Source: JARRQJ01 sp037381915 (GTDB lineage Bacteria > Pseudomonadota > Gammaproteobacteria > DRLM01). Taken from it: DNA of 23,605 nt. The notes under the pieces were generated by a model that did no database searches, was not told the origin of the DNA, and saw only the letters and a list, made by a program, of their open reading frames with translations. Position 1 is the first letter of the stretch. Each line of letters begins with the position of its first letter. Location of the stretch: positions 1 to 23,605 of the forward strand of contig JARRQJ010000033.1 in the NCBI GenBank assembly GCA_037381915.1, written 5' to 3'. The position numbers and the translations under genes were made by a program. Shown one piece after another: positions 1 to 8,156 of the stretch.

Positions 1-2
1 TA

Positions 3-413
3 GGATGGGCGGCGACACTGGTCATATGGTGGTGGCGCGCCCGGCGTGCGCCTGTTACTCCCGCCGCGTCACCACCTACCGAGCAAGAAGCATCCCTGCG
101 CTGGCTGGAAAAGGCGTTGCAGGCGGCCTGTTTCGCCGACGACGCGGCGGGGGCCAAGGGTGCGGTGTTGGCCTGGGCGCGCCGCCGCTGGCCTGAGCAG
201 CCTCCTATCAGTCTCACCGCGGTGGCGCGGGCTTGTCCGCATGGCTTGGCCGATGCCTTGCTGGAATTGGACCGTGCGCTCTATGCACAGGCGGAGTCGG
301 GCTGGCAGGGAAAAGAACTGTGGCGGCAATTCGCGGCTAACAGAGGTGCAAAGGGGAAAGAGGCCGAGGAGCGCCGGGGAGACACCGGCCTGGAACCGCT
401 GTATCGCAGCTGA
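3..413 (+). CDS. batD: BatD-type oxygen-tolerance protein, C-terminal end (partial)
   Basis: This reading frame is open from the left edge of the window and stops at TGA 411-413, so only the last 136 codons of a longer gene are visible. It starts inside a hydrophobic stretch (GWAATLVIWWW) followed by a basic RARR stop-transfer signal, a Pro/Thr/Ala linker, and a cytoplasmic helical tail containing ACFADDAAGAKGAVLAWARR and LLELDRALY. A transmembrane helix followed by a short helical tail with a DxxxxxxALLxWAR-like pattern and a LDRALY-like pattern is what I know from the C-terminus of BatD/oxygen-tolerance proteins, which usually sit in MoxR-BatABCD operons. The partner genes would lie to the left of the window, so the operon cannot be checked here. 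No alternative family is favoured; the assignment rests on the short C-terminal part only. Confidence 0.7.
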   Translation, partial: GWAATLVIWWWRARRAPVTPAASPPTEQEASLRWLEKALQAACFADDAAGAKGAVLAWARRRWPEQPPISLTAVARACPHGLADALLELDRALYAQAESGWQGKELWRQFAANRGAKGKEAEERRGDTGLEPLYRS

Positions 414-589
414 TGGAAGACGCCCCTTAAGCCTGGGTTCCATTGCAGGGCGGCCTTAAGATGCACAGTGATCCCTTGCGCCACGTTGACACGGATTGAA
501 TTGACGGACCCGCCATTCTAGAGCAGACTGAACTGCTGGCCGTGGCGGAGGCGCGACAGGCTGTTCAATAAGGTGTTGCTGCATAAACA

Positions 590-1804
590 ATGAGCATGAA
601 TGACGAAAACCTTAACGAGGAAAAAAGGCGGGCGTTCACCCTTTTCAGGAATAATCAGCTCCAGGAAGCCAAAGCGCTTTATCTTCGCATCTGTGAGGGC
701 GATCCCGACGACGCCGAGGCATGGCACGTGTTGGGCGTCATCAATGGCCGTCTCGGCATCATCGATGAGGCGGAAGCGGCATGTCGTCACGCCATCGCGG
801 CCAACCCGCAATATGCGGTTGCCCACTGCGATCTGGGCAATGCGCTGTTCATCAAAGGCCACTTGGATGAGGCGGTCGCCTGCTACCAGGAGGCGCTGCG
901 CCTCAACAATAATTTCGCCGAGGCCTACAATAATCTCGGTAATGTCCTCAATGCCCTGAGTCGCCTGGATGAGGCGGCGGAGAGCTATCGCTCGGCGTTG
1001 AACCTCTACCCGAACGCCATGACTTACTGCAGTTTGGGCAATGTGCTGGTGCGCCAGCAAAAGCTGGATGAGGCGGCCACGATGTACCGCGAATGTCTCA
1101 AGCGCGATCCCAACAACTCGGTTGCGCAACACAAGCTGGTCGCCTGCACCGGCGAAGGTACGCCCGAGCGTGCTTCGGACAACTATATTCGGCAGACCTT
1201 CGATCAGTTCGCGGCCAATTTCGATAAGACCCTCAGCGAGATCGGCTACCGGGGGCCGGCGGCAGTGATGGAAACCGTCGAAGGAATGTTCGGCGCGCCC
1301 GCGGGAAATCTGGAGATTCTCGATGCGGGGTGCGGCACGGGCCTGTGCGGCCCCGGCCTCAAGCCCTACGCACGGCGGCTGATCGGCGTGGACCTGTCTT
1401 CGGGTATGCTGGCTAAGGCCGCGGAGCGCCAGCACTACGATCAGCTGATCGCCGCGGAATTGACGGCCTATCTGCTCGGCGCCCCGCAGAGCTATGACCT
1501 CATCGTTTCGGCCGATACCCTGGTGTATTTCGGCGCCTTGGACGCGCTATTTGCCGCTGCGGCACAGTCCTTGCGCGAGAACGGTGTATTGGTCTTCACG
1601 GTGGAACGCGCCGACACCGAAGCGGGCGCGCCCGATTACCGCCTCAACCCCCATGGCCGCTACAGTCACAGCGAGGACTATCTGCGCCGCAGCCTTGGTG
1701 ACGCCGGCTTCTCGATCGAAGTCCTCAGCGATTTCGTGGTGAGAATGGAGGCGGGGAAGCAGGTGCCCGGCATGGTGGTGGCGGCGCGTCTTGCCGCCGC
1801 GTGA
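590..1804 (+). CDS. TPR-repeat class I SAM-dependent methyltransferase (404 aa)
   Basis: A soluble two-domain protein. Residues about 10-185 form four to five tetratricopeptide repeats, each with the expected A..LG.....L.EA...Y..AL..P pattern. Residues about 197-404 form a Rossmann-fold methyltransferase with motif I ILDAGCGTG (243-251), an acidic loop IGVDLS and a DLIVSADTLVYF strand. The combination matches the predicted TPR-containing methyltransferases of COG4976; the substrate is unknown. ATG 590 is the first start; ATG 596 is equally possible and neither has a strong Shine-Dalgarno sequence. The gene converges on a longer relative at 1823-4039, separated by 18 bases. Both proteins have the hexapeptide INGRLG at residues 51-56, so their TPR regions align without gaps from the start, pointing to common origin. 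The methyltransferase domains look more divergent. It could modify a protein held by the TPRs or a small molecule; the sequence does not decide. Confidence 0.85.
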   Translation: MSMNDENLNEEKRRAFTLFRNNQLQEAKALYLRICEGDPDDAEAWHVLGVINGRLGIIDEAEAACRHAIAANPQYAVAHCDLGNALFIKGHLDEAVACYQEALRLNNNFAEAYNNLGNVLNALSRLDEAAESYRSALNLYPNAMTYCSLGNVLVRQQKLDEAATMYRECLKRDPNNSVAQHKLVACTGEGTPERASDNYIRQTFDQFAANFDKTLSEIGYRGPAAVMETVEGMFGAPAGNLEILDAGCGTGLCGPGLKPYARRLIGVDLSSGMLAKAAERQHYDQLIAAELTAYLLGAPQSYDLIVSADTLVYFGALDALFAAAAQSLRENGVLVFTVERADTEAGAPDYRLNPHGRYSHSEDYLRRSLGDAGFSIEVLSDFVVRMEAGKQVPGMVVAARLAAA

Positions 1805-1822
1805 GCGGCGTCGACTCCCCTG

Positions 1823-4039
1823 CTAGTTTTTCTGGCACCAGAACTGGTACATCAGTGAAAAGGTGTTGGGATACATCTCTTCGAACCGCTCCCAGTATGC
1901 GAGATTGTTCATTTCCCGATCATCGGGGAAGTGGCGGAGATACAATTTTTTGATGCTGCCGCTCTGCGTCGCGGGAAACTTGAAGCCGATAAACGTCAGG
2001 CCGAGCTTCTGCAGGGCCTCGTTGATTTTCGGAATGGTGAAGCGGTGCTCCTGGACATGGAACAACAGGTCCCGGCAGCCGCTGGTGCTGTAGAAATCGT
2101 CGTTGTTGAGTATGCTGGTCTTCTCTATCTCGCCATGCGCGAGGCGCGTCAGGATATCGCTCCGGTACTTGCGGATATTGTCCCTCGTCGGCGCGAGCCC
2201 CGCCTTGGCGAACTCGTCCCGCGTCGCGTTCAAGTCATGCCGCGCCGTCTCGCTGTATAGGCCGATCGACATAACTCCGCCGTCTTCGAGGAGATCGCAC
2301 AGCACTTTCCATCCCGCCAGGGGATTGTCCATGTGGTGCAGGACGCCACTGCATTCGATCACGGGAAAGCGTTGCTGCACAGACGCCAGCTGCAGGATAT
2401 CGCCCTGCATGAAGCGGATATTGGTTGCGCCGTATTTCCGCGCCATACGGATGGCGTAGGCCAGACTGCTTTTGCTGATGTCGATGGCCAGGACATTGAC
2501 ATCCTTATAGGTCAAGGCCTCGCGGATCGGCTGCTTACCGGTGCCGCAGCCGGCGATGAGGATTTCTATGGGGCCGTCCAGAACCGCGGACGGCGTGTAG
2601 TGGGGAAAAAATTGCACCAAGGTGCGCTTGAAATCGATCTTCTGCACATCGGGCAGCGACAACCACCGTGGATAGGGATTTTCCTCGTACTGCGCCCGGA
2701 CCGCTTGGGAGACCTTGTCCTCGATCGCGCCCAGGGATTGGATTTCCAGCTTGATCCTTTCTTCTTCGAGACGCGACCAGAGCGTCTTGTCAAGCAGGGA
2801 GCGGAAGCAGGGAGACCATGCGGCGCAATTCAGGCTGCCGAGCTTGTCCCGGCAAGCCAAGGTATGGAGGCCGTCGTACATAGCGAACAGGCACAGCTTG
2901 CGCTCCACATCGGGATCCGCGGCGGCCATCGCCGGAATCGCGCGTTCCAAGCCGTCGCGCAACTCATCGACGAGAGCGTGTTCCTCGTGGTCCGTGGAAA
3001 AGACGTATTCATTGCTGGCTCCCTGGTGCGCCAGCGAGCAAAGCAAGCTCAGCCTGTTCGCGTCGACTGCCCCGTTCCCGCGGCAGGCCAGCAGTAATGA
3101 GCGGCGCAGACGGGTGAGGAAGATTTCCAACTCGGCATCGACGTTGAGTGACTTTTGCAGATAAAAAACAAACAGGGGATCGGATGCGACGTCGTCGATC
3201 ACCATGGCAATGGCGTCGTTGTCCGCCGCGATGTACGCCGATACCTCATGTTTGATCTTTAACAACTGCGCGCTATCGTGGGTCAACGGCCGGTAGTCGA
3301 TGCCGGGCAGGGAATAGCAGGCCTGTAGCTCGTTATCGAGCCAGGCGCCGTAGTCCGTGAAGCGGATGTTGTCGATGACATCGAGGAGGCCCAGGCGTAC
3401 GGTCTTGGGATCGGGCAAGGTCTCCACCGCCTTGCGGTAAAATTGCAGGTATTGATCGAACTGCGCCTGAGTGCGGCAGGCCTTGCCGAAGTTGTTGAGG
3501 AAAAGCGCATTGCCCGGCTCCAATTCCCATGCGGCGCGAAATTCCACTGCGGCTTGCTCGTAGTCACCCTGCTCATAAAGAAGGGTGCCCAGGTTGTTGT
3601 GGACGGCGATCAATGAGGGCTCATAGTGCAGGGCCCGGCGATACGCTTCGGCGGCCTCCTCCGGCTTGTCCTGTTCCTTCAGGATGTTGCCCATATTGAA
3701 GTACACCATGGGAGAAGCCGGGTTGATCGCCACGGCCGTCCGATATTGGTCCAAGGCCTGATCGTGCCTGCCCTGCATAAGGTAGACATGGCCTAAATTG
3801 ACATGGGCTTCGCCGAAATCCGGACGGATGGCGATGGCGCGCCGGGCGCACTCCGCCACGTCTTCCATTCTTCCGAGCCTCCCGTTGATATTGCTGAGCG
3901 CGTACCAGGTCTCGGCGTCCTCGGGACGGAGCTTGACGATCTCGGTGTACGCCGCGCGCGCCTCTTCGAGGCGATTGGCGTTCATCAGGGATGCACCCTG
4001 AGCTTTCAACGAATCCAGCTGCTCGTTCGTGTCACTCAT
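1823..4039 (-). CDS. TPR protein with uncharacterised middle region and class I methyltransferase domain (738 aa)
   Basis: Three regions can be seen. Residues 1-215 hold about five TPR units, homologous to those of the convergent neighbour (shared INGRLG at 51-56). Residues about 216-440 are mostly helical and match no family I can name. From about 445 a methyltransferase begins: a conserved-looking AQYEENPYPRW segment (449-459), SAM motif I ILIAGCGTG (493-501), acidic LAIDIS (517-522), QGDIL (545-549) and the ECSGVLHHMDNP strand typical of type 11/12 methyltransferases. The EENPYPRW signature is one I associate with TPR-methyltransferases found near glycan or surface-polymer genes, but no such genes adjoin here. 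The substrate is unknown. No signal peptide or membrane span is present, so it is probably cytoplasmic. The ATG at 4039 lacks a strong Shine-Dalgarno sequence. The 184-base gap upstream must hold its promoter; it contains the inverted repeat at 4186-4209. Confidence 0.85.
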   Translation of the reverse strand: MSDTNEQLDSLKAQGASLMNANRLEEARAAYTEIVKLRPEDAETWYALSNINGRLGRMEDVAECARRAIAIRPDFGEAHVNLGHVYLMQGRHDQALDQYRTAVAINPASPMVYFNMGNILKEQDKPEEAAEAYRRALHYEPSLIAVHNNLGTLLYEQGDYEQAAVEFRAAWELEPGNALFLNNFGKACRTQAQFDQYLQFYRKAVETLPDPKTVRLGLLDVIDNIRFTDYGAWLDNELQACYSLPGIDYRPLTHDSAQLLKIKHEVSAYIAADNDAIAMVIDDVASDPLFVFYLQKSLNVDAELEIFLTRLRRSLLLACRGNGAVDANRLSLLCSLAHQGASNEYVFSTDHEEHALVDELRDGLERAIPAMAAADPDVERKLCLFAMYDGLHTLACRDKLGSLNCAAWSPCFRSLLDKTLWSRLEEERIKLEIQSLGAIEDKVSQAVRAQYEENPYPRWLSLPDVQKIDFKRTLVQFFPHYTPSAVLDGPIEILIAGCGTGKQPIREALTYKDVNVLAIDISKSSLAYAIRMARKYGATNIRFMQGDILQLASVQQRFPVIECSGVLHHMDNPLAGWKVLCDLLEDGGVMSIGLYSETARHDLNATRDEFAKAGLAPTRDNIRKYRSDILTRLAHGEIEKTSILNNDDFYSTSGCRDLLFHVQEHRFTIPKINEALQKLGLTFIGFKFPATQSGSIKKLYLRHFPDDREMNNLAYWERFEEMYPNTFSLMYQFWCQKN

Positions 4040-4185
4040 GGTCTTATCAAGTCATTGTTGTGAAGGGGCGCCCGCAAGCTTTGCCGCGCAGGTGATGCAG
4101 TTGCTTTGGGCGTTTCATGGTACCGGTTTGCATATCAGGCACTTATCACTTGTATCGTCATGTATTAACACGAGTTTACTGGATT

Positions 4186-4209
4186 TTAACGCCGTCAATA
4201 TGGCGTTAA
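4186..4209. repeat. Perfect 8-bp inverted repeat with 8-base spacer
   Basis: The arms TTAACGCC (4186-4193) and GGCGTTAA (4202-4209) are perfect complements around the spacer GTCAATAT. The repeat lies 15 bases past the dgkA stop and about 150 bases upstream of the TPR-methyltransferase start, both on the minus strand. No T-run follows on either strand, so it is not a standard intrinsic terminator. An operator for a dimeric regulator, or a weak transcript-end hairpin, would both fit. Confidence 0.55.
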
Positions 4210-4223
4210 TCTTACCGTGACGT

Positions 4224-4574
4224 TTAGAGTGTTGCCAATATCATCAGCAGCGCGACCCACAAGGCGCCGGCACTCAGAATCAGCACCGCCGCTGCCGCGC
4301 AGTCCTTGACGGTCTTGATGCGCGGATGCTGTTCCGGGTGCAGGTGGTCGGCCAGATGTTCCAGGGCCGTATTAATCAGTTCCGCCGCGATGACCAGACT
4401 GACCATCACGCCGCACAGCGCCCACCATAACAAGGCGGGACGCAAAATCAGCAGTACCACCAGTAGCGGCACGATCAGCCACACATGGGTGCGCAGGCTG
4501 GCCTCGCTTCGCCAGGCACTGCGGATTCCGGACCAGGCGAAGTTCAAGCGTTCGCGGAAGGCGCGGTTCTTCAA
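4224..4574 (-). CDS. dgkA: Small membrane lipid kinase, DgkA family
   Basis: Members phosphorylate diacylglycerol (Gram-negative DgkA) or undecaprenol (Gram-positive DgkA) with ATP at the inner membrane. The chain has three hydrophobic segments and the family signatures AAELINTALEHLADHL and VKDCAAAAVL. The pattern SEASLRTHVW near the N-terminus resembles the tERNxRiH motif of the undecaprenol-kinase-like branch more than E. coli DgkA, so undecaprenol is a possible substrate. I chose TTG 4574 because it lies one base after the upstream gene's TAA (4576-4578), follows a GGAGG with a 9-base spacer, and gives 116 aa starting MKNRAF, the usual family start. The alternative GTG at 4595 gives 123 aa with a 20-base overlap but no good Shine-Dalgarno sequence. 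Either way translation is probably coupled to the upstream DedA-PAP2-LssY gene. It appears to be the last gene of a three-gene operon. Confidence 0.85.
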   Translation of the reverse strand: MKNRAFRERLNFAWSGIRSAWRSEASLRTHVWLIVPLLVVLLILRPALLWWALCGVMVSLVIAAELINTALEHLADHLHPEQHPRIKTVKDCAAAAVLILSAGALWVALLMILATL

Positions 4575-4575
4575 G

Positions 4576-6585
4576 TTATGGATCCTCCGTCGCACCGGTG
4601 CCGTGGACCAATATTACCGAACCGCTCCAGGGCATATGGTGTTCCCGCGGACGCTGCACCGTCTTCCATTCCAATCCGTCAAGTGTAGCCTCGAATATAC
4701 CCAGGGGCGCATCGAAATCGGTCCCCGTGACGGGTACGGTGAGCCATGGTATACGCGTGCTGGCATGCACCAAGGTGACCGTTCCGATCCATACCGCTTG
4801 CGTCGGTTCACGCAGTTCATAATTCGTCGACCACAGGCGCAGCACCGCCAGTTGTTGCGGGTTCGGCGTGGCATGGATGAGCCGCAAGGCATCAAAACGG
4901 CCGTCATGCGCATGGGGCAGAATCGGCAAGTCCCGCAAGGGCGGTGCCGCCCGCAGCCATTGCAGAACATTGCGGCCGTTAAGCGCCGGCGGGGACTCCC
5001 AGCCGTGCCGCTTCAGGTGCGCGCGCAGGACAGGCAAGGCCCCGCTCCATTGTACCGTGAGCGGTTGTTTGCTCCGGCCTTCCAGATCGATGCGATACGG
5101 TGGCAGTTTCCGCCAAGCCGAGTCCCACCAGGCGCTGGCTTGCAGAGCGATGAGGGAACGATGCGGGCCGAGTCGTGCCACGTCCCGCTCGAAGTGCAAG
5201 TTGGTTTGCAGTGCGGTGGCGCCCAGCAGGGTCAGGACGATGACGGCGGTCAAACTGTGGGGTGCGACAGGTACGGTGGTGTGCAGGCGATAGGCGGCGC
5301 CGAGGATGATCACCCATAATAATGCCAGGAACACGCCGGCCGCTACTTGCGAGAGCCATACCGCGCCGAGGTATAACTGCGAGAGCATGATCGCCACAAT
5401 CAGGGTCCCCACCAAGGTATATGGCATCCACCGCCGGACACCGTACAGACCCTGGGTGACCATGACCGCGAGCAAGCCGTACAGAATGGTGCTCATCACC
5501 ACCGGGCCGCTGGCCCAGATGGGGCCCAGGCCGCTCACGGGGGCCTCCCGACTCCAGTCGAGGGAAATGGTGAGGATAAAGGCGAAGGCTGCGGCGCTCA
5601 CGCAATGGATTACCGCCAGCCACACCCGCTGCCAGGCCAGCCATGCGATGACGGCGAGGGTGACGCTGAACAACACCGTAGCGCTGCCCAACTCGGTGAG
5701 GAGCACCATCAACCGGTCCGCCCAGGGGACGCGCAGTCCTTGCAGGAGATGGAACAGGGCCTTGTTGTCCAAGGTCAGCGTCGGGCCGAACAGCGCATGG
5801 CCGACGGTTACCAGCAACAAGGCGATGCCGACCAGCGCGCTCCCGAGTATGACGAGACCGAGCACTTCCGATCGTTGCGGATCCAACACCGAGCTGACGA
5901 CGGTACCCGCGTAGCGGTGGGCGGCGCCCCAATTGAGCAGACGCTCCAGGATCTGGGTAGCGCGGGGTTGGAGAAACAGGTAGAGGCGGTAGACCAGCCA
6001 CGCGGTGAACCACAACAGTATCAGCAACACCAGTGCCAACACCGTGAGCCGCGAAGCGATCTCCGAGGCCAATCCCAGGGAAGCGCCGAATACCACACCA
6101 GGCAGCGTATAGGCGGGTGCCCACACGGCGGCCGATAGCACATTGACGATGATGAAACGCGAAGGGGGCATGCCCAGCATACCGGCTACGGCGGGGATGA
6201 TCGGGCGCACCGGGCCGACGAAGCGGCCGAACAATACGCTCTTGCCGCCGTGGCGATGGAAGAACTGTTCACCTCGGGTCATCAGGGCGGGATAGCGGCG
6301 GATCGGCCACAGCTCCCGCAAGTGGTCCTGATAATGGTGACCCAGCCAGAAGCTGAGACCATCGCCGGCCACGGCGCCGGCGGCGGCCCACGCCAAGGTG
6401 AGCCACAGATTGAGGGCGCCCATGGCCACCAGGGTGCCGATGCCGAACATCATGGCGACGCCGGGCACGAGCAGGCCGACCACCAGCAGGGACTCGCTGA
6501 AGGAGATGATAAACACCGCCAGTCCCGCCCAGGCCGGGTGGGCCGTAATCCAGTTGAGGAAGGGTTGAAAGGCGGCGATATCCAT
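4576..6585 (-). CDS. DedA - PAP2-like - LssY C-terminal fusion membrane protein (669 aa)
   Basis: Three modules in one chain. Residues 1-200 are a DedA/SNARE-associated domain with the conserved FGRFVGPVRPIIPAVAGMLG stretch (119-138); DedA proteins include undecaprenyl-phosphate and phospholipid translocases. Residues about 245-435 align with a membrane PAP2 phosphatase, but all three catalytic signatures are altered: the KX6RP region reads SLDWSREAP (about 341-349), PSGH is ASGP (358-361), and SRX5H reads SQLYLGAVW (402-410), with Gln for Arg and Val for the catalytic His. Residues about 500-655 are an LssY C-terminal domain (LTVQWSG, GRNVLQWL, LRLW, WIGTVTL). In the family this fusion is described as DedA/PAP2; here the phosphatase part is probably inactive. 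The ATG at 6585 lies 23 bases after the glycosyltransferase stop, without an obvious Shine-Dalgarno sequence. Frame is intact, so this is not a pseudogene. Confidence 0.85.
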   Translation of the reverse strand: MDIAAFQPFLNWITAHPAWAGLAVFIISFSESLLVVGLLVPGVAMMFGIGTLVAMGALNLWLTLAWAAAGAVAGDGLSFWLGHHYQDHLRELWPIRRYPALMTRGEQFFHRHGGKSVLFGRFVGPVRPIIPAVAGMLGMPPSRFIIVNVLSAAVWAPAYTLPGVVFGASLGLASEIASRLTVLALVLLILLWFTAWLVYRLYLFLQPRATQILERLLNWGAAHRYAGTVVSSVLDPQRSEVLGLVILGSALVGIALLLVTVGHALFGPTLTLDNKALFHLLQGLRVPWADRLMVLLTELGSATVLFSVTLAVIAWLAWQRVWLAVIHCVSAAAFAFILTISLDWSREAPVSGLGPIWASGPVVMSTILYGLLAVMVTQGLYGVRRWMPYTLVGTLIVAIMLSQLYLGAVWLSQVAAGVFLALLWVIILGAAYRLHTTVPVAPHSLTAVIVLTLLGATALQTNLHFERDVARLGPHRSLIALQASAWWDSAWRKLPPYRIDLEGRSKQPLTVQWSGALPVLRAHLKRHGWESPPALNGRNVLQWLRAAPPLRDLPILPHAHDGRFDALRLIHATPNPQQLAVLRLWSTNYELREPTQAVWIGTVTLVHASTRIPWLTVPVTGTDFDAPLGIFEATLDGLEWKTVQRPREHHMPWSGSVILVHGTGATEDP

Positions 6586-6608
6586 GAGGACGGATTATGC
6601 AACAAGCG

Positions 6609-8156
6609 TCAGTGCGCGCGAGAGTCGGGAAGCACGCGTACCAACGCGATCCCGTTCTTTTCATATAGTACCTTTGTCTTGCCGAGTTGTGATAAGTAGA
6701 CGGACTTGGTCAGTACCACGTCACCGGGCCGCGGCGCGCGTCTTTCCACTATCTGTTGGCTGTAGACATCGAAGCTGGGGGTATTGAGGCGCCACATCAC
6801 CACGGAATAATCATGCCGTTTGGCATAAAGCGCCGCCTCCTTGATGGGCGACTGCTGCAGGGCGCCGATCACCGGCATCAGTTGGGCCGATATGCCCGCC
6901 ACCGTCAGCAGACCGCAGGCATAGAGTTTGGCCAGCGCGGGGAGGCGGGCGTCGAACATGAAAACCACGGTGATTGCCGCGCACGCCAGGAAGAACCAGC
7001 GGTAACTGGAGGTGAAATAGTCGTTGTAGTGGCTCAGCATGTCGCGGACGTAGGCATCGTGAATATTGGGCAGCACGTGACCGATGAGGTCCGGCAATGC
7101 CAGCAGTCCGAGAAACAGCAATAAGGGCGGCAACAGCAGCCAGCCCCGTCCCGCCAGAGGCTGACAGGACAGGGCCATGAGGATGAACAAACCGCCATAG
7201 CCATAGACGACGTAATGGGGCAACTTGGTCCCCGACAGGGAAAAGAAGACGAAGACGAAGCAAAACCACAGCAGGGCGAAACGGCCGAGGTCGTCATGCC
7301 AGAGGTGTTTGACGCGGGACACGGCCTTGAGCAGTACGGTGGTGTACGGTAACACCCCCAGCAGCACCACCGGGAAATAATAGAACAGATTGCCGCCGTG
7401 TCCCTCCATGGCGCCCTCGAAGCGATCGATATTATGCTTCAGGAAAAAGCCGGCGATAAAGGCATCACCCTGATGAAGATACTGTGCGATGTACCATGGC
7501 AGCGCGACGATGAGAAACACGGCGATGCCGACGGGGTTGAAGGCATTCCGCAGCCAGTCGCGAAAATTCCTCTTGCTGATATCGAACATGAGCGTGGTGG
7601 CGGCGGGGATCAGCACCGCCACCGGGCCCTTGGTGAGGAACCCCAGGCCCATGAGCAGAAAACAGGCGTAGAGCCAGCGCCGGCGGCGGGTGTGGTAAAA
7701 CAGATAGGCCGCCAGCATGGCGGTGGTGATGAACAGGTTGAGCACCGCGTCCGCGGTAGCGGCCTTGGCGATGATGGGGATTTCCAGGGAGGTCGCCATG
7801 GCGATCGCGGCGAACAGGGCGATGCGTTCCTCCCTTAATGTACGCAGGAACGCGTATACCGCCGTGACCCACAGGCTGGCCGCCACGGCCGAAGGCAGCC
7901 GCAGGGCGAATTCCGTGAAGCCGAACAGGGAGACGCTGGCCATCTGCAGCCAGTGGATGAAAACCGGTTTGTCGAAACGCGGCACCCCGTTCAGATAGGG
8001 CGATATGAAATCGCCGCGCTGCAGCATTTCCCGGGTCGCTTCGCTGAAGGCGCCTTCATCGAGGTCGAAGAGGGGGATGGCGTGGAGGTTGTAGAAAAAA
8101 CCTACGGCCATCGCCAGTACCAGTAGCGCGCGCAATAGAAACGGGGATGTGGTCAT
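6609..8156 (-). CDS. ArnT/PMT-like polyprenyl-phosphate-sugar glycosyltransferase (515 aa)
   Basis: An integral membrane glycosyltransferase of the GT-C fold (GT39/GT83). The N-terminal signature is clear: LFDLDEGAFSEATREM (29-44) carries the Asp/Glu catalytic and metal-binding motif in the first external loop, followed by FDKPVFIHWL and FALRLPSAVAASLWV, as in ArnT and dolichyl/polyprenyl-phosphate-mannose transferases. About ten further hydrophobic segments follow, including LTKGPVAVLIP. Family members move a sugar from a polyprenyl-phosphate donor to lipid A, protein or another periplasmic acceptor; the sugar and acceptor here are unknown. ArnT itself is about 550 aa, so 515 is within the usual range. 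The ATG at 8156 has only weak ribosome-binding sequence. It is the first gene of the unit, followed by the DedA-PAP2-LssY fusion after 23 bases and then the lipid kinase, which suggests a shared role in lipid-carrier turnover and envelope modification. Confidence 0.85.
   Translation of the reverse strand: MTTSPFLLRALLVLAMAVGFFYNLHAIPLFDLDEGAFSEATREMLQRGDFISPYLNGVPRFDKPVFIHWLQMASVSLFGFTEFALRLPSAVAASLWVTAVYAFLRTLREERIALFAAIAMATSLEIPIIAKAATADAVLNLFITTAMLAAYLFYHTRRRRWLYACFLLMGLGFLTKGPVAVLIPAATTLMFDISKRNFRDWLRNAFNPVGIAVFLIVALPWYIAQYLHQGDAFIAGFFLKHNIDRFEGAMEGHGGNLFYYFPVVLLGVLPYTTVLLKAVSRVKHLWHDDLGRFALLWFCFVFVFFSLSGTKLPHYVVYGYGGLFILMALSCQPLAGRGWLLLPPLLLFLGLLALPDLIGHVLPNIHDAYVRDMLSHYNDYFTSSYRWFFLACAAITVVFMFDARLPALAKLYACGLLTVAGISAQLMPVIGALQQSPIKEAALYAKRHDYSVVMWRLNTPSFDVYSQQIVERRAPRPGDVVLTKSVYLSQLGKTKVLYEKNGIALVRVLPDSRAH

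Noticed and set aside
486..506. TTGACA (486-491) and TTGACG (501-506) as -35 boxes before the 404-residue protein gene
   Set aside because: No acceptable -10 hexamer lies 16-18 bases downstream of either.
518..1435. 305-codon open frame on the minus strand
   Set aside because: Antisense to the TPR-methyltransferase, which has clear TPR units and a SAM motif.
4029..4220. 63-codon plus-strand frame in the gap before dgkA
   Set aside because: It overlaps the methyltransferase start and the inverted repeat, with no ribosome site or domain.
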